This document shows, in pieces, positions 14,383 to 23,364 of a stretch of 25,015 nt of DNA. Source of the stretch: Chryseobacterium gleum (GTDB lineage: Bacteria > Bacteroidota > Bacteroidia > Flavobacteriales_D > Crocinitomicaceae); assembly GCA_945877045.1 (NCBI GenBank), contig CAMCQW010000003.1, positions 1-25,015 of the forward strand, given 5' to 3'. The notes beneath the pieces were generated by a model that saw only the letters and a list, made by a program, of their open reading frames with translations, was not told the DNA's origin and did not search any database. The translations under genes and the position numbers were made by a program. Each line of letters starts with the position of its first letter. The stretch's first letter is position 1.

Positions 14383-16020
14383 ATGGCAAAAGATATATTA
14401 TTCAATGTTGAAGCACGCGAAAAATTAAAAACAGGTGTTGATGCTTTAGCAAACGCAGTAAAAGTAACCTTGGGACCAAAAGGTCGAAATGTTATAATTA
14501 GCAAAAAATTTGGTGCGCCACAAATCACAAAAGATGGTGTTACTGTAGCAAAAGAAATAGAACTGAAAGACCCTATTGAAAACATGGGGGCACAAATGGT
14601 TAAAGAAGTTGCTTCCAAAACAGCCGATATTGCTGGTGATGGAACAACAACAGCTACCGTACTTGCACAAGCAATAATTACAGCAGGATTGAAAAATGTT
14701 GCTGCAGGAGCTAATCCAATGGATCTTAAACGTGGAATCGACAAAGCGGTAGCAGCAATTGTTGTTAATCTAAAGAAAATTTCCAAAGAAGTTGGTTCTG
14801 ACAACAGCAAAATAGAGCAAATTGCTACTATTTCAGCCAACAATGATGAAACGATAGGTAAATTAATTGCTAAAGCCATGAAGGTGGTTGGAAATGATGG
14901 TGTTATCACTGTTGAAGAAGCAAAAGGAACCGAAACGGAAGTGAAAACGGTAGAAGGAATGCAATTTGATCGTGGTTATTTATCCCCATATTTTGTTACG
15001 AATGCTGAAAAGATGATTACTGAAATGGAAAATCCATTGATTCTTATTTGCGAGAAGAAAATATCAAGCATGAAAGAATTGTTGCCCATTCTAGAACCTG
15101 TTGTACAAGCGGGAAAAAGCTTACTTATTATTGCGGAAGATGTGGACGGTGAAGCATTAGGTACTTTAGTGGTAAATAGATTAAGAGGTTCTTTGAAAGT
15201 TGCCGCTGTTAAAGCGCCAGGATTTGGCGACAGAAGAAAAGCCATGTTGGAAGACATCGCAATTTTAACAGGTGGACAGGTAGTTTCTGAAGAACGTGGG
15301 ATGACATTGGAAAATGTTACCATGGAAATGTTGGGTACTGCTCAGAAAATTGAAATTGACAAAGACAATACTACCCTAATAAACGGGAAGGGAAATCCGA
15401 AAGATATTAAAGGGCGTATTATTCAAATTAAATCTCAAATAGAATCTACCACCTCGGATTACGACAAAGAAAAATTACAAGAACGCTTAGCGAAACTTTC
15501 AGGAGGTGTTGCAGTTCTGTTTATTGGTGCACCAACAGAAATGGAAATGAAAGAAAAGAAGGATCGCGTAGACGATGCGTTAGCTGCTACACGTGCCGCT
15601 GTTGAAGAAGGTATTGTTCCTGGCGGAGGCGTTGCCTTAATTAGAGCTAGTGCTAATTTGGATAAAATGGTAGGCCTAAATGAAGACGAAACAACAGGTA
15701 TCGCAATCGTTAGAAGAGCAGTGGAAGAACCGCTTAGACAAATAATTGCCAATGCAGGAGGAGAAGGGGCTATCATCGTTCAGAAAGTGAAAGAAGGGAA
15801 AGATGATTTCGGATATAACGCACGTACAGAAAAGTATGAAAAACTATATTCAGCAGGTGTAATTGACCCTACAAAGGTGACAAGAATTGCGATTGAAAAT
15901 GCCGCTTCTATAGCAGCTATGTTATTAACCACAGAATGTGTCATTGCAGACCAACCAGAAGAAAATAACCCAGCCGCTGGCATGGGCGGAATGGGCGGTG
16001 GAATGCCTGGAATGATGTAA
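14383..16020 (+). CDS. groL: Chaperonin GroEL (Hsp60)
   Basis: GroEL is the ATP-driven double-ring folding chamber. The 545-aa length equals the family norm. It carries KVTLGPKGRNV (27-37), the nucleotide-binding GDGTTT (85-90), the DALAATRAAVEEG...PGGGVAL signature, and a C-terminal Gly-Met-rich tail (GGMGGGMPGMM) that projects into the cavity. This is the only groL in the window and it lies directly behind groES, so it is most simply the housekeeping copy. Long open frames on the opposite strand across this gene are shadows. Confidence 0.98.
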   Translation: MAKDILFNVEAREKLKTGVDALANAVKVTLGPKGRNVIISKKFGAPQITKDGVTVAKEIELKDPIENMGAQMVKEVASKTADIAGDGTTTATVLAQAIITAGLKNVAAGANPMDLKRGIDKAVAAIVVNLKKISKEVGSDNSKIEQIATISANNDETIGKLIAKAMKVVGNDGVITVEEAKGTETEVKTVEGMQFDRGYLSPYFVTNAEKMITEMENPLILICEKKISSMKELLPILEPVVQAGKSLLIIAEDVDGEALGTLVVNRLRGSLKVAAVKAPGFGDRRKAMLEDIAILTGGQVVSEERGMTLENVTMEMLGTAQKIEIDKDNTTLINGKGNPKDIKGRIIQIKSQIESTTSDYDKEKLQERLAKLSGGVAVLFIGAPTEMEMKEKKDRVDDALAATRAAVEEGIVPGGGVALIRASANLDKMVGLNEDETTGIAIVRRAVEEPLRQIIANAGGEGAIIVQKVKEGKDDFGYNARTEKYEKLYSAGVIDPTKVTRIAIENAASIAAMLLTTECVIADQPEENNPAAGMGGMGGGMPGMM

Positions 16021-16026
16021 GAGTAT

Positions 16027-16041
16027 AGGGCCCTAGGCCCT
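16027..16041 (+). terminator. First hairpin after groL
   Basis: AGGGCC-CTA-GGCCCT, a perfect 6-bp GC-rich stem with a 3-nt loop, 7 bp after the groL stop. The following sequence is T-rich (TTTCTCGTTTCTTTCTT) but not a pure T-tract. It probably stabilises the mRNA 3' end or acts with the next hairpin as a tandem terminator. Confidence 0.6.
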
Positions 16042-16093
16042 TTCTCGTTTCTTTCTTACCGATTTTTTTCGGATAGTTGGAAACGTCAATATA

Positions 16094-16130
16094 AAAGCCA
16101 TCGGTCCTAGACTGATGGCTTTCTTTTTTT
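16094..16130 (+). terminator. Intrinsic terminator of groES-groL
   Basis: AAAGCCATC (16094-16102) pairs perfectly with GATGGCTTT (16114-16122); the stem extends inward by four more pairs (one G-T) to leave a CTA loop. TTC and seven T residues to 16130 follow. This is a textbook terminator. From here to 16245 I see only AT-rich spacer with a short palindrome CATAATTATG. Confidence 0.88.
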
Positions 16131-16245
16131 ATTCAATTAACGCAATGGCAAGGGGATAATTAAGAGTCGAACATAATTATGAGAAGACTAAGCCTCGGTT
16201 ACTAAAAAATAAAAAGATTATCTTATATAAAAGCGCAGGTATGCT

Positions 16246-16253
16246 TACTTTTG
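16246..16253 (+). promoter_or_regulatory. Candidate -7 box of the ccsBA promoter
   Basis: TACTTTTG matches TAnnTTTG and lies 19 bp before the ccsBA ATG. No TTG is found 17-23 nt upstream, so the -33 half is weak or absent and the assignment rests on the -7 box and position. Confidence 0.45.
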
Positions 16254-16272
16254 TGGCTAAAAACATTCCTAT

Positions 16273-19200
16273 ATGTTAGAACGCTTATTCAAAAACTTTT
16301 TTGCAATGCGCTATATCTCCATGGCCTTGCTACTATTTCTTCTTGCCATCGGCTCCGCCACATTTCTTGAATCAATTTACGGGATTCAAACAGCCAAAAT
16401 TGTTGTCTACAACTCCTCCTGGTTTACCCTTCTTCTTATTTATTTGAGCTTTGGATTAATTTCAAATATTTTCACCCACCAAATGTGGAAACCTAAAAAA
16501 ATAGCACTGTTTAGTTTCCATATTGCTTTTCTAATAATCATGGTTGGTGCCGCATTGACCCGTTATATCGGTTTTGAAGGCTTAATGGTTATTCGAGAGG
16601 GAAGTTCTTCAAATTTCATCTATTCTGCGGATCCAAAATTACTTGTTTTTGCAGATGATGGCCAGCAAACACAAATGGAGGCATACCCCACTTTTTTAAG
16701 CCCTGTCGACATCCCTCTTTTTAATAATCATTTTAGCCATTCTTTAGAAATTGGGAAAAAGAGCATTCAAGTTGAATACCTAGATTTTCAATCTAAAATG
16801 ATTGATAGCCTAGAAATAAAGGCCGCCTATCAAGAAACGGTAATTGATATTATAACCAATGGGATGCAATCCAATTACCTAGAAAAAAACGAGATTTTTA
16901 TGGTCGGAAATATCCCCGTTTCATTTGGGAAAGCGCTCGCTATGCCCGGAATAGAAATTAAAGCCGCTGGTAAAGGATATTTAATGAAAGCTTCCATTCC
17001 TATTCGTTATTTGCCGATGTCTCAAATGCAAAAGGCTCGGCAAACGGGTGCTGAAATTCCAGATAGCGCCTACCATGAATTAATACTTAACGAGTGGGAC
17101 ACCATGCGAACAACAACCTTATACCAAGCCGGAAGCGAGCAATTTGTGATAAAGCAACTAATCAAACACGCTCGAAAAAAATTGTTCCCATCAGGAAAGA
17201 AGAATGTTGGAGCTGATTATTTAACGCTTAAAGTTTCATCTGGAAAAGACTCAAAAGTCATTCGCTTGATGGGTGGAATGGGCGCATTACCAACACCCGA
17301 ATACTTTTTACTCGACGGTATTAAGTTGCAATTGGAATATGGGTCAATACGGATGCCCTTACCATTTTCCATGAATTGTAATCAATTCACATTAACGAAA
17401 TATCCCGGGTCAGAATCCCCTTCATCCTTCGAAAGTGAATTAACTATTATTGATCCAAAAAATAATTATGAAAGTAAGCGTAAAGTATTTATGAATAATG
17501 TGACCGATTATAAAGGATATCGCTTTTTTCAATCTAGCTACGATTTAGACGACCCAAAAACACCTGAAAATGAAGAGGGAACGCGACTAAGTGTTAATTA
17601 CGATGAGCTTGGTACAACCGTTACATACATCGGCTATCTGCTAATGGCTATAGGAATGATATTATCTATTTTCTCTCCTAATGGGCGATTCCGTGACCTA
17701 AACACAAAACTTGAGAAATTAAAGCAGCAAAAAAACAGCCTGCTTGTTTTACTGATTTTGATAAGTATGCCTCTTTCTAGTAATCTATTCGGGCAACACG
17801 ACCATTCAAAAACCCCCGAACCAATTCATCGGGTTATAGGTAGCGATCATTCACAAGAATTAGCTTCGCTTTTAGTTCAAAATTATGAAGGCCGAATTGT
17901 TCCTTTCCACTCATTAAGTGACCAATTATCACGTAAAATACACGGGAAGAACTCATTCAACAAGTTAAATTGTGTCCAATTTATTATGAGTATGCACATG
18001 TATCCTGAATATTGGGCACATGAGCCAATAATAGCAGTTCCAACGGTATTACAAGAGCGCTTAAAGCTAAAAAAATTCGTGCCCGTTATAGAAATTAGTG
18101 CTAAATCAGGAAATTTCAAATGGCAAGACCTATACCAAAAGGCTTTTCAAAAATCGGAATCGAAACGAGATGAATTTGAAAAAAAATTAATCAAACTTAA
18201 TGAAAAGTTTGAGGTGGTGAATAGCATTTTGGGATGGCAATATATGCGCATAATTCCCAAAAAGAAAGATGCAAATAATACCTGGTATATTCCTATGGAT
18301 AGGTCATTAATGCAAGTTGATTCAATTACGTCATATGAAACGCTAAAGTATTTTAGTTTTATTGATAAAGCGGCTCAAACTGGAAACTATAGCGAAGCAT
18401 CCAAACAATTGTTAATCATAAAAAAATTCCAACGAACTATTGCTGCTAATGTTGTCCCATCTGAGAATAAAGTAAACATTGAAATAAGTTATAATAAAAT
18501 GCAACTATTCGCAAATACTTGGAAAATATACCTCCTTGTTGGCTTTTTAATGTTAATCCTGTTTTATATTTCTGTATTTACAAAACTTAAATCACGCACA
18601 ACTAAGATACTATCCATTGTAAGAAAAGTATTTGTGTTCATTTTAATTGTGTTTTTCGTTTATCATGGAATAGGCTTGGGCTTTCGCTGGTACATTTCAG
18701 GACATGCTCCATGGAGTAATGGGTACGAAGCAGTCATCTTTATTGCATGGATAACAATGATTGCGGGATTCCTTTTTTCAAGAAAAAATGCCGTGGTATT
18801 ACCTGGAACTGTAATTCTTGCTGCTTTAATGATTTTTGTAACTGAAATGAATCTCCTAGATCCAGAAATAACACCATTAGTCCCGGTCTTGAAATCTTAT
18901 TGGTTAATGATTCACGTAGCAATCATTACCGGTAGTTACGGGTTTTTGGGCTTAGCATGCGTCTTGGGCTTATTAAATATTATTCTCTATATTTTTAGAA
19001 GAAAATCGAATGGTGAAATCGTTACTCGAAACATTACCGAACTCACTTATATTTCAGAAATGACCATGACTATTGGCGTATTTATGTTAACTATCGGTAC
19101 TTTTTTAGGAGGTGTTTGGGCAAATGAATCTTGGGGGAGGTATTGGGGATGGGATCCAAAAGAAACTTGGGCATTGGTTTCCGTATTAGTTTATGCCGTT

Positions 19201-19455
19201 ATTTTACATTTCCGCTATATTCCAGCAATGAAAAGTAAGTTTGTATTCAATATAGCCTCATTTTGGGGATATTCGGCCATTTTATTTACCTTTTTTGGCG
19301 TTAACTTCATGCTTGTTGGTTTGCATTCCTACGCTCAAGGAGATGGATTAGGAAAAGTACCAAATTGGGTAATCGTTACTATTATTGTATTCGCATTACT
19401 AAGTATCACCGCAGGAATAAGAAATAAATCTTACAACAAATTAAATTCAAAATAA
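16273..19455 (+). CDS. ccsBA: Fused cytochrome c biogenesis protein CcsB-CcsA (ResB-ResC, system II)
   Basis: This 1060-aa inner-membrane protein exports heme and attaches it to apocytochrome c. The N-terminal part (about 1-470) is ResB/CcsB-like: three or four membrane segments (16-35, 49-70, 80-100) and a large periplasmic domain, with a returning helix at about 450-470. A central extracytoplasmic region (about 510-750) follows after a hydrophobic stretch at about 488-505. The C-terminal part (about 755-1060) is CcsA/ResC with many helices, the heme-handling tryptophan-rich motif WGRYWGWDPKETW (about 953-966), SGHAPWSNGYEA, and external histidines such as His881 and His1018. Fusion of the two proteins is known in Bacteroidota and epsilonproteobacteria. 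The gene stands between the groL terminators and an RluA-family gene 7 bp downstream. Confidence 0.92.
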   Translation: MLERLFKNFFAMRYISMALLLFLLAIGSATFLESIYGIQTAKIVVYNSSWFTLLLIYLSFGLISNIFTHQMWKPKKIALFSFHIAFLIIMVGAALTRYIGFEGLMVIREGSSSNFIYSADPKLLVFADDGQQTQMEAYPTFLSPVDIPLFNNHFSHSLEIGKKSIQVEYLDFQSKMIDSLEIKAAYQETVIDIITNGMQSNYLEKNEIFMVGNIPVSFGKALAMPGIEIKAAGKGYLMKASIPIRYLPMSQMQKARQTGAEIPDSAYHELILNEWDTMRTTTLYQAGSEQFVIKQLIKHARKKLFPSGKKNVGADYLTLKVSSGKDSKVIRLMGGMGALPTPEYFLLDGIKLQLEYGSIRMPLPFSMNCNQFTLTKYPGSESPSSFESELTIIDPKNNYESKRKVFMNNVTDYKGYRFFQSSYDLDDPKTPENEEGTRLSVNYDELGTTVTYIGYLLMAIGMILSIFSPNGRFRDLNTKLEKLKQQKNSLLVLLILISMPLSSNLFGQHDHSKTPEPIHRVIGSDHSQELASLLVQNYEGRIVPFHSLSDQLSRKIHGKNSFNKLNCVQFIMSMHMYPEYWAHEPIIAVPTVLQERLKLKKFVPVIEISAKSGNFKWQDLYQKAFQKSESKRDEFEKKLIKLNEKFEVVNSILGWQYMRIIPKKKDANNTWYIPMDRSLMQVDSITSYETLKYFSFIDKAAQTGNYSEASKQLLIIKKFQRTIAANVVPSENKVNIEISYNKMQLFANTWKIYLLVGFLMLILFYISVFTKLKSRTTKILSIVRKVFVFILIVFFVYHGIGLGFRWYISGHAPWSNGYEAVIFIAWITMIAGFLFSRKNAVVLPGTVILAALMIFVTEMNLLDPEITPLVPVLKSYWLMIHVAIITGSYGFLGLACVLGLLNIILYIFRRKSNGEIVTRNITELTYISEMTMTIGVFMLTIGTFLGGVWANESWGRYWGWDPKETWALVSVLVYAVILHFRYIPAMKSKFVFNIASFWGYSAILFTFFGVNFMLVGLHSYAQGDGLGKVPNWVIVTIIVFALLSITAGIRNKSYNKLNSK

Positions 19456-19462
19456 ACGAAAC

Positions 19463-20140
19463 TTGGATCCTAAAAATATCTTGTATGAAGACAATCATGT
19501 GATTGTTATCAATAAATTACCCTCAGAAATAGTTCAAGGCGATAAGACAGGTGATAAAACGATGCCTGACGGCATAAAAGAATACTTGAAAGAGAAATAC
19601 AATAAACCGGGCAATGTATTTTGTGGGGTCGTTCATCGCTTAGACCGACCAACTAGTGGAGCTGTAATATTTGCAAAGACAAGCAAAGGATTAGAGCGCT
19701 TAAATGCCCAATTTCGAGAAAAAGACACCCATAAAGTTTATTGGGCGATCGTTGAAAATTTACCAAAAGAGACATCCGGAGAACTCGTACATTTCTTAAA
19801 AAAGAATGAGAAGCAAAATAAAAGTTACGTTTGCACCCCTAAAACATTGGGTGGTAAAGAAGCAAAGCTTAGTTATCGATTGATAAAATCCTCTGATAAT
19901 TACCATTTATTGGAGGTTCATTTAGAAACGGGGCGGCACCATCAAATTCGAGCGCAACTATCCACAATTGGATGTAAGATTAAAGGCGATTTAAAATATG
20001 GGGCCAAAAGATCGAATCCAGATGGATCCATTTGTTTGCATGCACGTGAATTATCATTCAACCACCCCACCACAAAAGATCCAATAACCATTATTGCACC
20101 TGTACCAAATGAACCTATTTGGCAATTTTTTGAGCAATAA
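19463..20140 (+). CDS. RluA-family RNA pseudouridine synthase
   Basis: A 225-aa enzyme that isomerises uridine in rRNA or tRNA. The catalytic motif HRLDRPTSG places the active Asp at 61. ILYEDNHVIVINKL (6-19) and the later LETGRHHQIRAQL segment are classic RluA blocks. There is no N-terminal S4 domain, so it belongs to the short RluA/RluC-like class; the target position cannot be inferred. No ATG precedes the conserved start; a TTG at 19463 is the only in-frame initiator after the stop at 19442, giving a protein that begins right before the first strand. It lies 7 bp after ccsBA, so co-transcription is likely. Confidence 0.9.
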   Translation: MDPKNILYEDNHVIVINKLPSEIVQGDKTGDKTMPDGIKEYLKEKYNKPGNVFCGVVHRLDRPTSGAVIFAKTSKGLERLNAQFREKDTHKVYWAIVENLPKETSGELVHFLKKNEKQNKSYVCTPKTLGGKEAKLSYRLIKSSDNYHLLEVHLETGRHHQIRAQLSTIGCKIKGDLKYGAKRSNPDGSICLHARELSFNHPTTKDPITIIAPVPNEPIWQFFEQ

Positions 20141-20170
20141 AAAAGGCCGCTTTAAATAAAGCGACCTTTT
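20141..20170. terminator. Bidirectional terminator between the pseudouridine synthase and DUF1573 genes
   Basis: AAAAGGCCGCTTT-AAAT-AAAGCGACCTTTT: a 13-bp stem with one C-A mismatch, starting on the base after the plus-strand stop. On the minus strand it is followed by six T residues, on the plus strand by only four, so termination of the DUF1573 transcript should be the stronger. Confidence 0.8.
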
Positions 20171-20187
20171 CACAATAAGATTTAATA

Positions 20188-20631
20188 TTAATTTCCAGTT
20201 GGTGCGCCAATGTTATTTACAGGAGCTCCTCCTTCTGGTGCTGGTCCAACCTCACCTTTGATCCGAATGATTTTACTCGGCTCATTGATAGCGTTTGAAT
20301 CAATTGTTACGCTTTTATTGATTGGACCTGGTCGCTTTGTATCGTATTTAACACGAATAGAACCTGTAGCTCCTGGAGCAATTGGCTCTTTTGACCACTC
20401 AGGAACCGTACAACCACATGATCCTTTTGCATTGGAAATGATTAATGGTTCATTACCTGTGTTTTTAAATTCGAAAGTACAATACGGATCAGCATCGTAT
20501 TTGATAGAGCCATAGTCGTGTGTCTCTTTCATAAATTCGATTTTTGCACCTTTCTCAATTTGAGCAGATACCTTATTTGTTGTTGCAGCAGCAACGAACA
20601 AAAGACAAAAAGTTAAAATTAGTTTTTTCAT
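20188..20631 (-). CDS. Secreted DUF1573 protein
   Basis: A 147-aa exported protein. An SPI signal peptide (about 1-23, cleavage after VSA) precedes one immunoglobulin-like DUF1573 domain, recognised from the segments YGSIKYDADPYCTFEFKNTG and GSCGCTVPEWS (Cys72, Cys74) followed by PGATGSIRVKYDT. The GxCGC motif is the family hallmark. DUF1573 proteins are abundant in Bacteroidota; the function is not established, and they resemble ASPM-SPD-2-Hydin-type adhesion or scaffolding folds. The C-terminal ~20 residues are Gly/Pro-rich and probably flexible. The gene has a -7 box upstream and the terminator at 20141-20170. Confidence 0.88.
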   Translation of the reverse strand: MKKLILTFCLLFVAAATTNKVSAQIEKGAKIEFMKETHDYGSIKYDADPYCTFEFKNTGNEPLIISNAKGSCGCTVPEWSKEPIAPGATGSIRVKYDTKRPGPINKSVTIDSNAINEPSKIIRIKGEVGPAPEGGAPVNNIGAPTGN

Positions 20632-20647
20632 AGCGTTATATTTTTAT

Positions 20648-20655
20648 CAAATATA
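20648..20655 (-). promoter_or_regulatory. Candidate -7 box of the DUF1573 gene
   Basis: Reads TATATTTG on the minus strand, an exact TAnnTTTG, 16 bp before the ATG. No TTG is seen at the expected -33 distance. No terminator is visible between the upstream lipoprotein gene and this box, so read-through from the def operon is also possible. Confidence 0.45.
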
Positions 20656-20712
20656 CATGGTTATTCCGAAGCCTAAAAAAAATTAACAGAACATTAACAA
20701 GCTAAAAAGTAA

Positions 20713-21315
20713 TTATTTTTTTCGCTTTGTAGTTTGCTTAGATTGAAAGTCAATAAATTCGAAAAAATCCAATTCAAGGTGCTTTAATCGAAAGCCAATA
20801 TCTTGGCGCTTTTCTGGCGATAGATTACTTTCTTTTAATAGCAGACTATAATATTTTCTGACCTTCGCAGTATCACGGGGTTCTATAATAACATCGTAAC
20901 TAGATGCCATACTCTCTAATAAGAAGTCACGGTTTTTATAACTAGGAAATTTCGACAATAAGGTATCACCATAAGCCATCCCATCCTTTTGCGCTTTTAA
21001 ATCTGAATATTTAATGTGAATTTTAAAAAGACATTCTGCCGAATAAGCATCATTCGGAAAACACCTATAATAGAGCTTAAGTCGATTTATTAATTCCAGT
21101 TGTGTCAAACTTGGAATCTTATTAGCCGTTTTAGGATTTTTTTGAAGAGATGTAATGGAATCCTCCATGTACTTTATTGATTTTATCAACTCCTCCTTCG
21201 TCACTGGTTTTTCAAAGGATGATGCTTTATCCTTTTCATTTTGAGTGGTACAAGCTACCAGAATCATCAACATTAATAAACTAAAAAACACGAAATTTCT
21301 ATTCACTATCTTCAT
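20713..21315 (-). CDS. Lipoprotein of unknown function downstream of def
   Basis: A 200-aa predicted lipoprotein: hydrophobic signal (8-21) and lipobox LVAC with Cys22. The mature part is mostly helical and charged. Segments such as LINRLKLYYRCFPNDAYSAE and LKIHIKYSDLKAQKDG-like repeats of about 35 residues suggest degenerate TPR hairpins, similar to outer-membrane assembly or Tol-associated TPR lipoproteins, but I do not recognise a specific family. The tail is basic (TKRKK). The start follows the def stop without any gap, so it is translated from the ruvX-def transcript. Confidence 0.75.
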   Translation of the reverse strand: MKIVNRNFVFFSLLMLMILVACTTQNEKDKASSFEKPVTKEELIKSIKYMEDSITSLQKNPKTANKIPSLTQLELINRLKLYYRCFPNDAYSAECLFKIHIKYSDLKAQKDGMAYGDTLLSKFPSYKNRDFLLESMASSYDVIIEPRDTAKVRKYYSLLLKESNLSPEKRQDIGFRLKHLELDFFEFIDFQSKQTTKRKK

Positions 21316-21900
21316 TTATTTTTTTTTATTAAATTTCATTTTATAATCCACATCCACCAATCCCAACACAATATTTCCTAAGCGTTTCGCTAACAACTTC
21401 TTTTTTAAAGGTGCCAACTTATCTATGAATAAAATCCCCTCTAAATGATCATATTCATGTTGAATTATTCGGGCAGCATATCCATCAAATCGTTCTTCAT
21501 GAAACAACCAGTTTTCATCAAAATAGGAGACTAAAATTGATTCTTTTCTATGTACATTTTCACGAATCTTTGGTATAGATAAACATCCTTCTTGAAACGC
21601 CCATACTTCACCTGATTGCTCCTCAATAATTGGATTGACAAATACTTTTTTAAATGAATCTATCCCCACCGCTTTAGGATCTGGCTCTTCTCCCTCCTCA
21701 TCGGCGAATGGCGCTCCATCTACAATAAAAAGACGAATACTCTGCCCTATTTGTGGAGCGGCCAAGCCTACCCCTTTAGCAAGATACATTGTTTCAAACA
21801 TGTCAGCTATTAACTGAGTTAACTCAAGTGAATTTTCTGGAATTTCCTCCGCAACCATCTTTAATATCGGATCACCGTAGGCAACAATAGGCAGAATCAT
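21316..21900 (-). CDS. def: Peptide deformylase
   Basis: Def removes the formyl group from the initiator methionine of new proteins. All three motifs are present: GVGLAAPQIG (43-52), EGCLSIP with metal ligand Cys106, and QHEYDH with ligands His148 and His152 and catalytic Glu149. The 194-aa chain carries an acidic insert at about 66-80 (DEEGEEPDPKAVG) between the first two motifs, seen in Bacteroidota enzymes. It sits 35 bp after ruvX and abuts the next lipoprotein gene. Confidence 0.96.
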   Translation of the reverse strand: MILPIVAYGDPILKMVAEEIPENSLELTQLIADMFETMYLAKGVGLAAPQIGQSIRLFIVDGAPFADEEGEEPDPKAVGIDSFKKVFVNPIIEEQSGEVWAFQEGCLSIPKIRENVHRKESILVSYFDENWLFHEERFDGYAARIIQHEYDHLEGILFIDKLAPLKKKLLAKRLGNIVLGLVDVDYKMKFNKKK

Positions 21901-21935
21901 GCTAATTAATTTGATGCAAAAGTAATAAAGGAAGT

Positions 21936-22346
21936 TTAACTATCGCAAGTATCCATATAATCTTGTAAGATCAAGGTAGCACTAATGGTATCTACTAATC
22001 CTTTGTTTTTCTTTTGTTTCGCTTTTCCACCTTGATGAATGGCTTGCATCGCTCGAGAAGAAGACATTCGCTCATCTTGCAACTCTACCGGTAAATTAAA
22101 TTGTTTTTCTAAGGATTCTTTTAACAACCTGACGTTTTCCGTAATATGCGTGTCAGTTCCATCCAATGATGTAGGAAAACCTAAAACAATCAATTTAATT
22201 TTTTCCTTGGCAATAAGTTGAATCAAAAAATCCATCAGTTTATCGGAAGCTATTGCAGCGTAGGGACTAGCAATTATGCCTAGGTCATCTGTCATGGCTA
22301 AACCAGTTCTTTTTAATCCAAAATCAATCCCTATTGCTTTAACCAT
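21936..22346 (-). CDS. ruvX: RuvX/YqgF-type Holliday junction resolvase-like nuclease
   Basis: RuvX has an RNase H-like fold and is linked to rRNA 5' processing and Holliday junction resolution. With the start at 22346 the protein is 136 aa, the family length, and opens with KAIGIDFGLKRTGLA. Asp8 is the first catalytic acid; VLGFPTSLDGT, LQDERMSS and VDTISATLILQDYM complete the conserved set. A longer reading from 22382 adds 12 hydrophobic residues with no family match, so I prefer the internal ATG. It is the first gene of the ruvX-def-lipoprotein run and is divergent from the lipoprotein gene at 22547. Confidence 0.92.
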   Translation of the reverse strand: MVKAIGIDFGLKRTGLAMTDDLGIIASPYAAIASDKLMDFLIQLIAKEKIKLIVLGFPTSLDGTDTHITENVRLLKESLEKQFNLPVELQDERMSSSRAMQAIHQGGKAKQKKNKGLVDTISATLILQDYMDTCDS

Positions 22347-22492
22347 AGCGTAAAAATACGATAAACAAAAAATTAAATACAAAACAAGCCCTTTAGTTCT
22401 AAAACCAATTCATTTTCCTGTTGAAAACGAACTTTAGACAACTCTCTTTATTTTTATCGAACGCTAATGCTTTAAAACACTAAAAATAACTT

Positions 22493-22500
22493 TATTTTTG
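22493..22500 (+). promoter_or_regulatory. Candidate -7 box of the lipoprotein gene at 22547
   Basis: TATTTTTG matches TAnnTTTG, 46 bp before the ATG. No TTG lies 17-23 nt upstream. The 200-bp divergent region 22347-22546 holds no other element I can support. Confidence 0.4.
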
Positions 22501-22546
22501 TTCTATAATTATTATTATACGTTAAACAACCAATTACTTGGCTATT

Positions 22547-23353
22547 ATGATTAAAAAGACCCTTATATATAGTATCGTTGCGGCATTATCCCTAATGTCT
22601 TGCCATACAAGAACTGAATCATTATTAGATCCTAATACTGGGGCACCGATTTCAAAAAAACCAGGCGGCGCTTTTGGAAATGAAGCACAATATGAAAATG
22701 AAATGAAGAGGATTAATGTTAATCCATCATTGCTTCAAATTCGTAGCTTAATTTACAGTAATGATAATGGTGAGACACAATCCGTTAATGGATTAATCGA
22801 TGAAAATGGCGAAATATTAAAATTGTCCCAAGAATATTCAGATTCGAAAGGGACAACAATAGCTATCCATTGTTATTTTAAAAACAAAAAGCTTATTAGT
22901 GCCATAAACAAGACCGCAGTAATTGCTGATAAAAAGAGTTTTTGCAGAGAGATTAAGTCGTATTATGGTGAAAACGAACAGGTTGTTTACAGCTGTTCAA
23001 GAAAAGCAAAAAGTGAAATATCCTTAGAAAAACTTAATTTTATTGCCGACAAAAAATACAATTTTGGCTATAAAGAAGCCATGGAAATATTGAAACAAAC
23101 CGGAAGATTTGAAACTCGATTTTTAAGTTTCATGGATGCCGCCGGAAAAGAATTTATTGTCGTAGGGACAAGCGGTAAAGATGCTTATTTCTCAGTTTTA
23201 GCTATTCAGCCAGATATTATAGCAATCCAAAAAATTCAAGCAGATGAAAAAAAGTACGTGAATAAGTTGCTTAAGGTAGAATTTACAGAAGTAACTGAAG
23301 CGGACGGATTTACATTTCAGGGATTATTAAATGCAGAAATAATTGAAAAATAA
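22547..23353 (+). CDS. Lipoprotein of unknown function
   Basis: I do not recognise this family. With the ATG at 22547 it is 268 aa with an SPII signal: basic MIKK, hydrophobic core and lipobox SLMSC with Cys19. A TTG three codons earlier (22538) is possible but less likely. After a Gly/Pro-rich linker (NTGAPISKKPGGAFG) the mature protein alternates short strands and charged turns, and has Cys residues near positions 108, 130 and 147. No catalytic motif is visible. The next gene is a TonB-receptor-like protein 51 bp downstream, but a promoter and inverted repeat between them argue against an obligatory operon. Confidence 0.75.
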   Translation: MIKKTLIYSIVAALSLMSCHTRTESLLDPNTGAPISKKPGGAFGNEAQYENEMKRINVNPSLLQIRSLIYSNDNGETQSVNGLIDENGEILKLSQEYSDSKGTTIAIHCYFKNKKLISAINKTAVIADKKSFCREIKSYYGENEQVVYSCSRKAKSEISLEKLNFIADKKYNFGYKEAMEILKQTGRFETRFLSFMDAAGKEFIVVGTSGKDAYFSVLAIQPDIIAIQKIQADEKKYVNKLLKVEFTEVTEADGFTFQGLLNAEIIEK

Positions 23354-23364
23354 TCATTTCTGTG

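Noticed and set aside
14337..15983. Long open frames on the minus strand opposite groL
   Set aside because: They mirror the GroEL codon pattern, have low-complexity Ala/Ile/Ser-rich translations with no family features, and lie wholly within a certain gene.
16131..16245. Possible small RNA or tRNA between groL and ccsBA
   Set aside because: No cloverleaf, no TTCGA arm in a tRNA context, no terminator of its own; only AT-rich spacer with a short CATAATTATG palindrome.
20088..20137. TTTGGCAATTTTTTGAGC as a sigma-54 promoter
   Set aside because: GG to GC spacing is 11 rather than 10 nt, it lies inside the pseudouridine synthase CDS, and it points at a convergent gene.
22347..22382. Longer N-terminus for ruvX from an ATG at 22382
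   Set aside because: The extra 12 residues are hydrophobic and unmatched in the family, while the ATG at 22346 gives the standard RuvX start.
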